DNA of 64,000 nucleotides from JBEBVQ01 sp037190845 (GTDB lineage: Bacteria > Bacteroidota > Bacteroidia > Chitinophagales > Chitinophagaceae). The notes beneath the pieces were generated by a model. That model worked only from the letters and a program-made list of their open reading frames with translations. It ran no database searches and was not told the DNA's origin. Numbering within the stretch: the first letter of the stretch is position 1; the number at the start of each line of letters is the position of its first letter. The stretch lies in contig JBBCJI010000019.1 in NCBI GenBank assembly GCA_037190845.1, positions 124,001-188,000 of the forward strand. The letters run 5' to 3'. The position numbers and the translations under genes were made by a program. This document shows positions 8,424 to 20,724 of the stretch, one piece after another.

Positions 8424-10496
8424 CTATTCCAGCACAAAAGCTCCATCGGTCTGGACTACATGCACCACAATACCGCGCTCCGCACACTCCTCCCTCCAGC
8501 GCTCCACCTCTCCTCTGTATTGCCTGCCGCATACCACAACTTCCACGGGCTGGAATATCTGTTGCACTGCAGTGAAGGATAGCTGCCGCAAGGGCTGGTC
8601 AACAAGTAATGTGTGTATCGGAAAAGAGGTGTCAGTGACGGCGGGTAAAGGATCTTTAAGGATAAAAACTGTTTTCCCGTTTATATCAAAGATAAATGGC
8701 GCGGCGGCAAGTGTCTCTCGTTTCCAGGCATGCCAGCCTGTGTTTGCCGCATCCAGTGCATAAAAGCTGTTATCGGTGTTTACTGCGGCAGGAATAAAAT
8801 GATGTTTACCCGCAATTCTCTCTACAACTGTATGCCCGGCACTATAAAATACAACCAGACGGTGCTGCTGCAAAGCTTTCTGTTCTTCGATACAAAGCAA
8901 TAGCATCAGCACGCACAGAGAAACCACTCCTCCCCATAAAGCAGCACGATAGCTCCTCATCAGAAGAACCGCCCCGCAGCCAATCACAACATACAGCGCA
9001 CATAGTGAAAGCGGCGTCAGTACCAGGTGACGCAGCGCTTCCGGATTACCTGCCTGCAGCAGATAGATCATCTTATTAAACCAAATAACGGCAAATGTTA
9101 TCGCTCCGGCGATCGTGTCTGCTATAAGCGGTATCCACGAAACGGCGATCAGAAATATACCGGCGACCAGCACCAATCCCATCAGCAGCCAGGCAATGAC
9201 ATTGGCCAATATAAAGCTCAAGGGGAACAGGTGGAAATAATAAATTACGAGTGGCGCTACCAGCACTTCTGCCGCCAGGCTCGCACAGACCGTTTCCCAC
9301 AATACGCGGGACATTCTGTTGGTCTGCGGCCAGAGATTATATATCGGCCTGTAAAAAAGAATGAGTGAAAGTACTGCGATAAATGAAAGCTGAAATCCAA
9401 CGGAGAACAGCCACATCGGCTCAAAGCAAAGCAGGACAAACGCTGTAGCAAGAAGTTGGTTGAGCGCATTATGTTCCTTATCCATGGCAATGCCCAATGC
9501 CAGAACAGAAAACATGATCACTGCACGCACAGCAGAAGGCGGCGCTCCGGACACCAATACATAAAACCATACGAGCGGCAACGCTACAACATACTTAATC
9601 CATCGATGCCGTTTATGCTTTACCCAAAACAGCATTGCCGAAATGATCATAAAAAACATCATCACATGCCCACCGGAGATAGCGACAACGTGAATAATGC
9701 CGGTTTCGGAATAAGCCTGACGCAATTCGGGATCAAGATTCATCTCATCGCCGATCAGCATGGCCTGCATTATACCCAGCGTAGCCCGGTCGGGAAGGTA
9801 ATGCACCAGTTGTCGCATACACCAGTTATGCACATAACTGATCACACCGGCATCCATCGGCCCCGCTTTGCGAAAAAGACATACATCATCCTCAGAGAGA
9901 AACTGCTGGTAATAAATACCATTCCGTGCAGCGTATCTGCGATAGTCAAAAGCAAATGGATCATTGCTGCTTTCCACCGGCTGCCAGTTGCCAGGTAACA
10001 GGATTTCATCGCCGGTATGAAAAGCCGGCATACTGCCGGTTTTATAGAGATACACAAAAGCCTTTCCCGTCAGGGAGTGATATGCTCCTTCCTGCAGCAT
10101 GCCGGTCGTCTCAACTGACAGCTTCCATGTTCTGGATTTTTCCTCCGGCTCCCTGCTAATACGTACTGTGTAAGCTACAGTACTGTCTGTATGATGGCCG
10201 AACCAGTCCTGCCGGGAAGTAATGTCTGATACACGGCATGACAATAAACCGATCCAGAACACCAGACATTGCAGCAATACAAACCGCAACCATACGACAA
10301 CCGGACGCTGCGTTTTTACCAGGGATACATATGCAAGACACACCAGACATACCAACGCTGCCGTATAGGGAACAAACGTTCCGTTACCTGTATACCAGCC
10401 CTGGTCATAACAACAAATAGCGAGGACAAGCGGTGGTAGTACCCGGAAGAAAGGGGCCTCCTCCCAAAACCATGGCCTGTATGCTGCATGTTTCAT
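8424..10496 (-). CDS. comEC: ComEC/Rec2 family competence protein without metallo-beta-lactamase domain
   Basis: An integral inner-membrane protein of 690 residues that forms the channel for uptake of single-stranded DNA during transformation. The first 60 residues hold membrane segments. Residues about 60-220 form the DUF4131/OB-like periplasmic region, and about 230-520 form the multi-spanning Competence domain with the typical YSETGIIHVVAISGGHVMMF and SGAPPSAVRAVIMFSVL. The last 130 residues are soluble but contain no HxHxDH motif, so the nuclease-like beta-lactamase domain seen in many ComEC proteins is absent. This is common in Bacteroidota, where that function may be supplied elsewhere. 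A TATATTGGC motif precedes the start codon and may serve as a promoter. Confidence 0.92.
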   Translation of the reverse strand: MKHAAYRPWFWEEAPFFRVLPPLVLAICCYDQGWYTGNGTFVPYTAALVCLVCLAYVSLVKTQRPVVVWLRFVLLQCLVFWIGLLSCRVSDITSRQDWFGHHTDSTVAYTVRISREPEEKSRTWKLSVETTGMLQEGAYHSLTGKAFVYLYKTGSMPAFHTGDEILLPGNWQPVESSNDPFAFDYRRYAARNGIYYQQFLSEDDVCLFRKAGPMDAGVISYVHNWCMRQLVHYLPDRATLGIMQAMLIGDEMNLDPELRQAYSETGIIHVVAISGGHVMMFFMIISAMLFWVKHKRHRWIKYVVALPLVWFYVLVSGAPPSAVRAVIMFSVLALGIAMDKEHNALNQLLATAFVLLCFEPMWLFSVGFQLSFIAVLSLILFYRPIYNLWPQTNRMSRVLWETVCASLAAEVLVAPLVIYYFHLFPLSFILANVIAWLLMGLVLVAGIFLIAVSWIPLIADTIAGAITFAVIWFNKMIYLLQAGNPEALRHLVLTPLSLCALYVVIGCGAVLLMRSYRAALWGGVVSLCVLMLLLCIEEQKALQQHRLVVFYSAGHTVVERIAGKHHFIPAAVNTDNSFYALDAANTGWHAWKRETLAAAPFIFDINGKTVFILKDPLPAVTDTSFPIHTLLVDQPLRQLSFTAVQQIFQPVEVVVCGRQYRGEVERWREECAERGIVVHVVQTDGAFVLE

Positions 10497-10585
10497 GCAG
10501 CCAATATAGAAAATTAATTACAATTAATTATTTAATGATAATCAATATAATTGATCGAAAATAGAAGCAAAATAATATACAAAAA

Positions 10586-12439
10586 TTACGGATTGGAAAC
10601 CGGACGCTGTAAGGCCGCCAGCCGTTCTCTTGCTGTTTGCACATAAGTGCTGCCCGGGTAATCGAGAATAAGCTGTTCGTAATAGTGTATGGCCTCTTCC
10701 TTCTGCTTCAGATATTTTTCAAAGATCTCACCGGATCTGAACAAAGCATCATCAGCGAGCACATCCGTACCGTAACGTGTGTATACCTGCCGGAGATAAT
10801 CAAGCGCTTTGTTGTATGCTCCGTGTTTTTCTGCAATGCGGGCATGCAGCATCAGGATATCATCATTCAGCGGATGCTGCGGGAAAACCGAAGCGATGCT
10901 GTCGAGTAAAGCGGTAGCCTCGCTGTACTTATGCTGAAACAGCAGCAGGTCAGCAAATGCAAACCGCTCCAGGGGAACAAGATTGCTGTCCGGCGTAACA
11001 TTTTCGGTGATCAGCACGGAGAGATAGAGGGCATCATTTGCGATCAGTTCGGAGGTAGACGCCTTTAATACGGAAAGCTGGCTTTGCGCCCAGCCAAAAT
11101 CTCCCCGATAGTAAGCAAGCTTTGCATTTCTGAAACGGGCTTCTTCTCCGAGTATGTCTTCACGAAAAGCTTTATCCACCTGGCCATAGGTAAGAGCGGC
11201 ATCCCATATCCGGCCTGTCAGTATATAATAATCGCCGAGCTGGAGCTTTGCTTTGCCGGTGAAGTCCCTACGTGCAGCAGGTTGCGCGATAGCATTTTGC
11301 AGCAGATCAACGGCTGCTGCTACTTCATCATTATACTGTGCTTCGAGGAGGGCATAATCAAGCAGCGCACCCGTAGTAAGATACTGCGGGTATGACGTAA
11401 AGAAATCACGGTATTCATTGCTGATAGCACGGGTGATATCCGGGGTGGCATATGCCGGTTCCTGTTCCAGCCGCCGCATATGTACATTCAGCTTTTCTGC
11501 CATGGCCACCGCATACTGTGGCTGATCTTTCCCTTTGGCTGTGATAGCATCCAGTGCTTTCAAGGCTACGTCGTAACGGGAGGCTTGAAGAGCATTACGT
11601 GCAAAATCCAGTATCCGCTGGCCGTTTTCCCGGTTACGTTCGTCTATAGCCCGGATCTGTATGAAAGCGCCGTCCCAGTCGTCCTTTTGTGTATACACCC
11701 AGGTAAGAAGATCGCCATAGTATATATTTTCAGGGTCTGCGTTGATCCTTTTCACCAGCGCTTTCTGGGCAAGGCGGATATTGTCGGGATCCGTGCCGGA
11801 TAATTCGAGCAAAGTAGCTTTTGTATCTTCGATGCCCCGCATGTTGCCGATACCACCATCGAGCAGTGTATATACGGCTTTCTCTATATCGCCGGTTTTT
11901 GCATAGAGCCGTGCAAGCGGGGCATAGTACATATACGGGTTCCGGAGGATGCTACGTGCACGTTCATAGGTCTGGATCGTATACTTATCATTACCTACCC
12001 GGGCAAATGCCCGTGCGATCTGCTGTGTCAGCATATCGTCTCCGTTCACCTGGTCTACTGCTGTCTGAAACTGCGCTTCCGCTTTCTTCCCTTTACCAGC
12101 CAGCCGGTACACTTCACCCATGTCTACATAAAGTACGGGATGCTGGTGGCTGATGTTCATCTGATGTTTCACCAGCTTTTCTGCATCTTTATAATTTTTT
12201 GCAGCGAGCAGTGTTTCGAGGTAATCCCGGTACACTTCAGGATCGGAAGGCATCTGATCATAAAGCTTTTTGTATAGCTCAATAGCTTTATTGTATTCTT
12301 TGGCATCGGTAAATTGCCGCGCCTGTATCAGCGGATCCTGTGCGGTGGATTGTATATGGAAGCATAAAGCCGCTATAAGGAAGGTCAGTCCCTTCCACAT
12401 ACTTAAGCTATACGCACGCCATTTTCTGTTTTGCATCAT
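10586..12439 (-). CDS. Secreted tetratricopeptide-repeat protein
   Basis: A 617-residue protein with a signal peptide (residues about 15-34, cleaved after STAQ). Most of the rest is built of TPR helices, for example ARQFTDAKEYNKAIELYKKLYDQMPSDPEVYRDYLETLL, GEVYRLAGKGKKAEAQFQTAV and, at the C-terminus, KHGAYNKALDYLRQVY and YLKQKEEAIHYYEQLILDYPGSTYV. The last repeats resemble the YfgC/BamD-like tol-pal type TPRs that bind envelope partners. It is likely periplasmic or bound to the outer membrane as a scaffold. No partner is encoded beside it: comEC is downstream in the same direction with 89 bases between. Confidence 0.82.
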   Translation of the reverse strand: MMQNRKWRAYSLSMWKGLTFLIAALCFHIQSTAQDPLIQARQFTDAKEYNKAIELYKKLYDQMPSDPEVYRDYLETLLAAKNYKDAEKLVKHQMNISHQHPVLYVDMGEVYRLAGKGKKAEAQFQTAVDQVNGDDMLTQQIARAFARVGNDKYTIQTYERARSILRNPYMYYAPLARLYAKTGDIEKAVYTLLDGGIGNMRGIEDTKATLLELSGTDPDNIRLAQKALVKRINADPENIYYGDLLTWVYTQKDDWDGAFIQIRAIDERNRENGQRILDFARNALQASRYDVALKALDAITAKGKDQPQYAVAMAEKLNVHMRRLEQEPAYATPDITRAISNEYRDFFTSYPQYLTTGALLDYALLEAQYNDEVAAAVDLLQNAIAQPAARRDFTGKAKLQLGDYYILTGRIWDAALTYGQVDKAFREDILGEEARFRNAKLAYYRGDFGWAQSQLSVLKASTSELIANDALYLSVLITENVTPDSNLVPLERFAFADLLLFQHKYSEATALLDSIASVFPQHPLNDDILMLHARIAEKHGAYNKALDYLRQVYTRYGTDVLADDALFRSGEIFEKYLKQKEEAIHYYEQLILDYPGSTYVQTARERLAALQRPVSNP

Positions 12440-12446
12440 CGTCTTA

Positions 12447-12454
12447 CAAAGATA
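12447..12454 (-). promoter_or_regulatory. -7 promoter element TATCTTTG for the TPR gene
   Basis: On the minus strand TATCTTTG matches TAnnTTTG exactly and lies 7 bases before the start codon at 12439. Transcription would therefore begin nearly at the first ATG, suggesting that the second methionine may be the real start. Confidence 0.6.
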
Positions 12455-12560
12455 CGTGTAGATTATTTCATTAGTTTTAGATGTCTAATGTCTAAAAGGG
12501 AATGGCGTCATTTCGGCAAGTTATAAGCGCGGATTAATCCGTTAGGAAATGACGTAGCGC

Positions 12561-12760
12561 ATGAATCTGTCCATAATGTCATCCTGACGAAGGAAGGATC
12601 TCATGCAATATAGAACACTCATTTTGTGGGATCCTTCCTTCGTCAGGATGACACCGTTCTTTGATGTAAGGTTATGTATCATGCAAAATACTCTGCCATT
12701 CAATATGTTTAAAAATACATCATTGGCACCGGAGCGTAGCGTAATAGAGAAATGACAAAC
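12561..12760. repeat. Dispersed repeat with GTCATCCTGA hairpin, copy 1
   Basis: A 23-bp perfect inverted repeat (12578-12600 and 12630-12652) beginning GTCATCCTGACGAAGG and closing with the complement encloses the loop ACACTCATTTTGTGG. The block starting ATGAATCTGTCC and the loop recur at 15924-16044 (copy 2). The downstream part to about 12760 is weakly alike in both copies. It fills most of the 343-base gap between the TPR gene and the HAD/ECH gene, and no gene is seen there. Confidence 0.75.
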
Positions 12761-12782
12761 TTTTCAGGAGACATCCTCTCAA

Positions 12783-15179
12783 TCAGTTCCGTAAAGGCTT
12801 CCCGGTTTTCAATATGCTCTGAAGGCGCTCCAGTGTCTTCCGCTGCCCGGCAAGGCTCAGGAAAGCCTCACGCTCCAGGTCGAGCAGGTATTGCTCACTG
12901 ACCAGCGTGGGTTGCGAGAGATCACCACCGCACATCACATAAGCCAGTTTTTCCGCAATGAATTTGTCGTAATCACTGATGTACTGTCCGCGCCACATGC
13001 CGTGTGTACCGGCAAGCAACGGCCCCAGACCGGCACGCCCCTGTACCTTGATATCCTTCCGCCGGATGGGTTGAGTATAGCCCTGGTTATGCAGCAGCAG
13101 CACTTTTTGTTTGGCATCTGCAATGCGCCGGTCGGGATTCACAGAGATACAGTCGTATCCGGGACGCAGGAATCCAAGACCATACGCTTCATGCGCAGAG
13201 GTGGATACTTTAGCGGTTCCTACATGGATAAACAACTGCTGCAGATAGTTAAGCTCTATGTCTTCCTTTATATTCCGGTCGGATGCCCGTAGCGCCATTT
13301 CTTTCGTACCGCCACCACCCGGTATCAATCCCACGCCCAGCTCCACCAGCCCGATGTAGCTTTCTGCAGCCGCCTGCACCGCATCGGCATGGAGGCACAT
13401 TTCGCAGCCACCACCGAGCGTCATACCATGCGGCGCCACTACAACCGGAATGCTACTGTACCGCAGACGCATGGTCGTTTGCTGAAACTGACGTACCGCA
13501 AGATCCAGTTCATCGTATTCCTGCTCCGCTGCAAGCATAAAAATCAGTCCGACGTTGGCGCCGGCGCTGAAATTAGCACCGCTGTTGGCGATCACAAGTC
13601 CTTTATATTTTTCTTCGGCGATGGCCACCGATTTCATCACACCTTCCAGGACTTCTCCACCAATGCTGTTCATCTTGGTGTTCCAGCTCAGCGCCACCAC
13701 ATCATCTCCGATATCGTAAAGCTTACAGGCGCTGTTTTTCCAGACAATCTTTTCGTCCAGATGTTCGAGTATAATGAATGAATGGGTTGCGGGTAATGAC
13801 CTGTATGTTTTCGTAGCCGGATCATAATAACTCCGCTTTCCGTTTTCAGTCTTATAAAAACTTTTGTGTCCGGCATCAGTCATTTCCTGTACCCAGGGCG
13901 CCGCCGCAATCCCCACCTTTTTCATATCAGCAAGCACCTGCTCTACGCCCAGTACATCCCAACTTTCAAAGGCTCCGATTTCCCATCCGAATCCGGCCTT
14001 CAACCCATCGTCTATCTTATACAATTCGTCGGCGATCTCAGGGATACGATGCGATACATAAGCAAACAACAAATGATGGAATAACCGGTAAAAGTCCCCT
14101 GCCCTATCCTGCCCGTTGTACAAGATTTTCAGCCGCTCTTTCAGATCGTCTGCCTGTCTGGCAGTTTCGAGTGTTGCAAATTTTGATTTCTGTTTTGGGC
14201 CATATTCCATCGTTTCCAGATCAAGGGTAAGGATCACCCTCTCCGGCTTCTCTACCTTTTTATAAAACCCCTGTCCGGTCTTTTCACCGAGCCATTTATT
14301 GGCCACCATTTTTTCGAGGAAGGACGGGAGCTTAAAAATATCGCGGGCTTCATCATCCGGTACGTTTTCCACCAACCCTTTGGCCACGTGCACCAGTGTA
14401 TCGAGGCCTACAACATCGCCCGTCCGGAACGTAGCGGATTTCGGTCTGCCCATGACGGTACCGGTGAGCGTATCCACTTCATCTACGTTAAGCCCCAATT
14501 GCTGCATAGCATGAAATACGGCCATGAATCCGAATACACCGACCCGGTTGGCAATAAACGCAGGTGTGTCTTTACATAATATGGTGGTCTTACCGAGGAA
14601 TCTGTCGCCATAATCCAACAGAAAATCCAGCACTTCCTGCCGTGTATCCGGCGCGGGTATTATTTCAAGCAGGCGAAGATAACGCGGTGGGTTGAAAAAA
14701 TGCGTCCCGCAGAAATGCTGCCGGAAATCTTCGCTCCTGCCTTCGCTCATCAGGTGGATGGGGATACCTGAAGTATTGGATGTGATCAGCGTACCGGGCT
14801 TACGGTATTGTTCGATCCGTTCAAACAACTGCTGCTTGATTTTTAAATGTTCAATCACCACTTCTATGATCCAGTCATAATCCGCGATCCGTGGCAGATC
14901 GTCCTCAATATTTCCGGTAGCGATACGGCTGGCTGCTTCCGGGGTATAGATAGCCGAGGGTTTGCTTTTAAGCATCGCCTGGAGTGCGTTACTGACAATC
15001 CGGTTCCTGACAGCTTTATGTTCCAGGGTAAGCCCCTTTGCCGCTTCAGCAGCATCAGGCTCTTTCGGTATTATATCCAGCAACAGCACCTCTACCCCGA
15101 TACCTGCAAAATGAGCCGCGATCCGGGAACCCATCACTCCTGACCCGATAACTGCGACCTTACGGATTGCCCTGTTCAT
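12783..15179 (-). CDS. 3-hydroxyacyl-CoA dehydrogenase / enoyl-CoA hydratase (FadN-like bifunctional beta-oxidation protein)
   Basis: A 798-residue cytoplasmic enzyme for two steps of fatty-acid beta-oxidation. The order is dehydrogenase first: NAD motif KVAVIGSGVMGSRIAAHF at 7-24, SNTSGIPIHLMSE, then GTHFFNPPRYLRLLEIIP and the HCDH C-terminal domains to about 420. An enoyl-CoA hydratase domain follows at about 500-700, with ANSGANFSAGANVG, MTLGGGCEMCLHAD and the catalytic-glutamate region VELGVGLIPGGGGTKEM. This order matches Bacillus FadN rather than E. coli FadB (hydratase first). In such systems a thiolase and acyl-CoA dehydrogenase are usually next; they are not adjacent here. Confidence 0.92.
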   Translation of the reverse strand: MNRAIRKVAVIGSGVMGSRIAAHFAGIGVEVLLLDIIPKEPDAAEAAKGLTLEHKAVRNRIVSNALQAMLKSKPSAIYTPEAASRIATGNIEDDLPRIADYDWIIEVVIEHLKIKQQLFERIEQYRKPGTLITSNTSGIPIHLMSEGRSEDFRQHFCGTHFFNPPRYLRLLEIIPAPDTRQEVLDFLLDYGDRFLGKTTILCKDTPAFIANRVGVFGFMAVFHAMQQLGLNVDEVDTLTGTVMGRPKSATFRTGDVVGLDTLVHVAKGLVENVPDDEARDIFKLPSFLEKMVANKWLGEKTGQGFYKKVEKPERVILTLDLETMEYGPKQKSKFATLETARQADDLKERLKILYNGQDRAGDFYRLFHHLLFAYVSHRIPEIADELYKIDDGLKAGFGWEIGAFESWDVLGVEQVLADMKKVGIAAAPWVQEMTDAGHKSFYKTENGKRSYYDPATKTYRSLPATHSFIILEHLDEKIVWKNSACKLYDIGDDVVALSWNTKMNSIGGEVLEGVMKSVAIAEEKYKGLVIANSGANFSAGANVGLIFMLAAEQEYDELDLAVRQFQQTTMRLRYSSIPVVVAPHGMTLGGGCEMCLHADAVQAAAESYIGLVELGVGLIPGGGGTKEMALRASDRNIKEDIELNYLQQLFIHVGTAKVSTSAHEAYGLGFLRPGYDCISVNPDRRIADAKQKVLLLHNQGYTQPIRRKDIKVQGRAGLGPLLAGTHGMWRGQYISDYDKFIAEKLAYVMCGGDLSQPTLVSEQYLLDLEREAFLSLAGQRKTLERLQSILKTGKPLRN

Positions 15180-15255
15180 AAAGAAATAGATTTATGTACC
15201 ACAAATTAGCCAAATCTGCCGTAAACGCCAACCACATATTCCGCGTTCAGATCAG

Positions 15256-15321
15256 TTAATGTGACAAGCGTGCTGAATGTGACGAATGTGTTTATCACAT
15301 TTCCCACATTTGTCACATTAA
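15256..15321. repeat. ATGTG-rich hairpin between the beta-oxidation gene and purN
   Basis: TTAATGTGACAA (15256-15267) and TTGTCACATTAA (15310-15321) form a perfect 12-bp stem. The loop holds several further GAATGTG/CACATT units. It belongs to a family of similar hairpins also found at 19930-19968 and 26630-26709. The right arm ends about 20 bases before the purN start and adjoins the sequence TAGTATTTTGC, the probable purN promoter. Confidence 0.65.
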
Positions 15322-15340
15322 ATAGTATTTTGCACCCGGA

Positions 15341-15910
15341 ATGCATTCACTCATACTATTCGCTTCAGGGAAAGGCAGCAATGTACGTGCCATCATAGAT
15401 TATTTCAAGAGCAACGGTAAAGCTGCCGTATCACTTATTGTATGTAATAAAGCAGAGGCTGGTGTGCTGGACATTGCACGGGAGGAACACATTCCTTTCC
15501 TGATCGTGAATAAAGATACTTTTCACAACAGCTTGCTGACGGAGCAGTTGCAGGAATACACCCCATCTCTGATCATACTGGCCGGATTTCTGTGGAAACT
15601 GCCGGATGCTATCGTCCGGGCCTTCCCCGACCGGATCATCAACATTCATCCTGCATTGCTGCCTGATTACGGCGGAAAGGGCATGTATGGCAATCATGTA
15701 CACAAAGCCGTACTGGCGGCAAAAGAGACCGAGTCAGGCATTACCATACATTACGTCAACGAAGTGTACGACGACGGCCGCATTATCTTACAAGCCCGCT
15801 GCCCGGTCTCTGCCGGGGATGATACCAACACGCTTGCAACACGCATACACCGGCTGGAGCATTTTTTCTACCCCCGCACGGTTGAATTCCTGCTGGAGCA
15901 TTTATCATAA
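15341..15910 (+). CDS. purN: Phosphoribosylglycinamide formyltransferase
   Basis: It transfers a formyl group from 10-formyl-tetrahydrofolate to GAR in the third step of purine synthesis, in the cytoplasm. The 189-residue protein has the GART fold: FASGKGSNVRAI at 7-18 binds the phosphate. N101 and H103 in IINIHPALLPDYGGKGMYG and D144 in YDDGRII are the catalytic residues, and ESGITIHYV lies between them. The length is normal. It stands alone between two repeat elements rather than in a pur operon, as is usual in Chitinophagaceae. The start is the ATG at 15341, 16 bases after a TATTTTGC promoter-like motif. Confidence 0.96.
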   Translation: MHSLILFASGKGSNVRAIIDYFKSNGKAAVSLIVCNKAEAGVLDIAREEHIPFLIVNKDTFHNSLLTEQLQEYTPSLIILAGFLWKLPDAIVRAFPDRIINIHPALLPDYGGKGMYGNHVHKAVLAAKETESGITIHYVNEVYDDGRIILQARCPVSAGDDTNTLATRIHRLEHFFYPRTVEFLLEHLS

Positions 15911-15923
15911 AATGGCATGGAGT

Positions 15924-16160
15924 ATGAATCTGTCCGCTATGTCATCCTGAATGCAGCGAAGCGGAATGAAGGAGCTCCCGTGACATGGGACACTCATTTT
16001 GTGGGATCCTTCGCTCCACTTCGTTTCGCTGGATGACGCCGTTCTCTGGTTAAGTTTATTCAACATTCAAAATGCACTGTCATCCAGCATACTGTAAAAC
16101 ACGTTATTGACACTGAAGCATAGCGGAATGTGTACTTTGCTCACCGGAAGTAAATGACGT
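15924..16160. repeat. Dispersed repeat with GTCATCCTGA hairpin, copy 2
   Basis: ATGAATCTGTCC...ATGTCATCCTGA at 15924 and the segment ACACTCATTTTGTGGGATCC near 15990 repeat copy 1 (12561-12760). Here the arms are longer and imperfect (GCAGCGAAGCGGAATG against CTCCACTTCGTTTCGCTGGATGAC), so copy 2 has diverged or belongs to a subtype. It fills the gap between purN and the RNR terminator; no gene is seen. Confidence 0.7.
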
Positions 16161-16184
16161 TTTTAGACCGTCTCTATGATAAAA

Positions 16185-16219
16185 CAACCCCTGCAAGAGA
16201 CATTGCTCCGCAGGGGTTG
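16185..16219 (-). terminator. Terminator of the ribonucleotide reductase gene
   Basis: CAACCCCTGC (16185-16194) pairs exactly with GCAGGGGTTG (16210-16219). Read on the minus strand the hairpin is followed by TTTTAT, a Rho-independent terminator 27 bases past the stop codon. Confidence 0.8.
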
Positions 16220-16245
16220 CTACTTGTTTACACTCCTGTCGTTAT

Positions 16246-19593
<3,348 letters not shown>

Positions 19594-19674
19594 ATCGGGT
19601 AAATATTATCGGTGGAGGTTTCAAAAAGGATATTCAGCGAAAATAATTCTTAAAACCGGACGCCAAATAATAAG

Positions 19675-19696
19675 TTATCCAGTTGGCTGTGGATAA
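19675..19696. promoter_or_regulatory. Two inverted DnaA-box-like 9-mers upstream of nrdJ
   Basis: TGTGGATAA (19688-19696) is an exact complement of the canonical DnaA box TTATCCACA. TTATCCAGT (19675-19683) is a weaker box in the opposite orientation, 4 bases away. They lie 82-103 bases before the nrdJ start. In E. coli the nrdAB promoter is controlled by DnaA, so a link between replication initiation and dNTP supply is plausible; this is inference. Confidence 0.45.
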
Positions 19697-19929
19697 AATT
19701 TAGCTCAAATCCCTGCTTTGAAAAATATAAAAAAATCTAAATCATATAGACAAAAATCTATACAATCCAAACTATTAATTAGCAAATTTTTAGATAAATA
19801 TTCTAAAATACGTTACCTCAAAACATGGCATAAAAAATCATTCCCGATTGTGGAATAACCGATCTTAAACATTGAAATTACGCAAAAATGGTACGCAGAT
19901 TGTTGTGGGAAAATGTTAAAAAATTGTGG

Positions 19930-19968
19930 TCAATGTGTTGAATGTGTTTGTCAAATTCAACACATTGA
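19930..19968. terminator. Perfect 14-bp ATGTG-type hairpin downstream of the ketoreductase gene
   Basis: TCAATGTGTTGAAT (19930-19943) is complementary to ATTCAACACATTGA (19955-19968). It lies just past the stop of the ketoreductase gene and could end that transcript, though no T run follows. It belongs to the ATGTG hairpin family seen at 15256 and 26630. Confidence 0.5.
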
Positions 19969-19988
19969 ATAACTGGGCTGTATTCAGG

Positions 19989-20720
19989 CTATGAATACAA
20001 TCCTCCATTCACTGAGATCACCTGTCCGGTGATGTAAGAAGCCTGTTTTGAGGCGAGAAAACCGACCAGATCAGCCACTTCCTCCGGATTACCAAAACGT
20101 TGCATGGGGATCATACGGGCCAGCTCTTTTTCGTTCAGTTCTTCCGTCATATCCGTTTTTACAAAACCGGGCGCTACGGCATTTACAGTAATATTCCTCT
20201 TGGCAATTTCCTGCGCCAGCGCCTTGGTAGCACCGATCATGCCGCCTTTGGCTGCAGAGTAATTCACCTGACCGGGCATCCCTTTCAGCCCGCTCAGCGA
20301 TACCATGTTGATAATCCGCCCGTAACGGTGCATCAACATAGGGGTAAGCACCTGCCGGGTAACGTGAAACATCCCTTCCAGACTGGTATCCAGCACACTA
20401 TCCCACTGCTCGTCCGTCATAGACATCAGAAGCGTATCCTGACGGATACCGGCATTATTGACCAATACTTCAATGATCTTATCCGGGTGCTGCTCCTGCC
20501 AGGCGCCGAGCACTTGTTTTACTTCTTCACGATTGCCCACATCAAATGAAATGGTTTCCGCGTCCATACCCTGCTCGCGGACAAGCCGGGCGGTTTCTTC
20601 TGCGGCTTCTTTATTCCCTCTGTAATTAATCAGCACAGGATAACCAGCTATGGCGAGCCTAAGGCATACAGCACGGCCGATACCGCGAGAGCCACCTGTG
20701 ACGAGTGCATATGATTGCAT
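19989..20720 (-). CDS. 3-oxoacyl-ACP reductase-like short-chain dehydrogenase (FabG-like)
   Basis: A 243-residue SDR enzyme. The cofactor motif GGSRGIG is at 9-15, NNAG at 88-91, and the catalytic set is S141/S143, Y154 and K158 (SAAKGG). The C-terminus VSVNGGLYS is FabG-like. The expected reaction is NADPH-dependent reduction of a 3-oxoacyl-ACP. It starts 4 bases after the stop of the tyrosine ammonia-lyase gene, so the two form an operon. In flexirubin/aryl-polyene pathways a dedicated FabG extends a coumaroyl starter made by the lyase, and that is the likely role here rather than the main fatty-acid cycle. Confidence 0.9.
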   Translation of the reverse strand: MQSYALVTGGSRGIGRAVCLRLAIAGYPVLINYRGNKEAAEETARLVREQGMDAETISFDVGNREEVKQVLGAWQEQHPDKIIEVLVNNAGIRQDTLLMSMTDEQWDSVLDTSLEGMFHVTRQVLTPMLMHRYGRIINMVSLSGLKGMPGQVNYSAAKGGMIGATKALAQEIAKRNITVNAVAPGFVKTDMTEELNEKELARMIPMQRFGNPEEVADLVGFLASKQASYITGQVISVNGGLYS

Positions 20721-20724
20721 CGGA

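Larger units (their letters stand above)
19594..19988. other. Intergenic control region of nrdJ
   Basis: This 395-base AT-rich gap upstream of nrdJ contains the DnaA-box-like pair (19675-19696), an ATAGA/TCTAT repeat around 19746-19760 and a perfect 14-bp hairpin at 19930-19968 that ends 20 bases past the fabG-like gene stop. No open frame is credible. Confidence 0.6.

Noticed and set aside
19594..19988. Cobalamin riboswitch upstream of nrdJ
   Set aside because: The region is AT-rich and I find no B12-box-like conserved core, so I do not report one.
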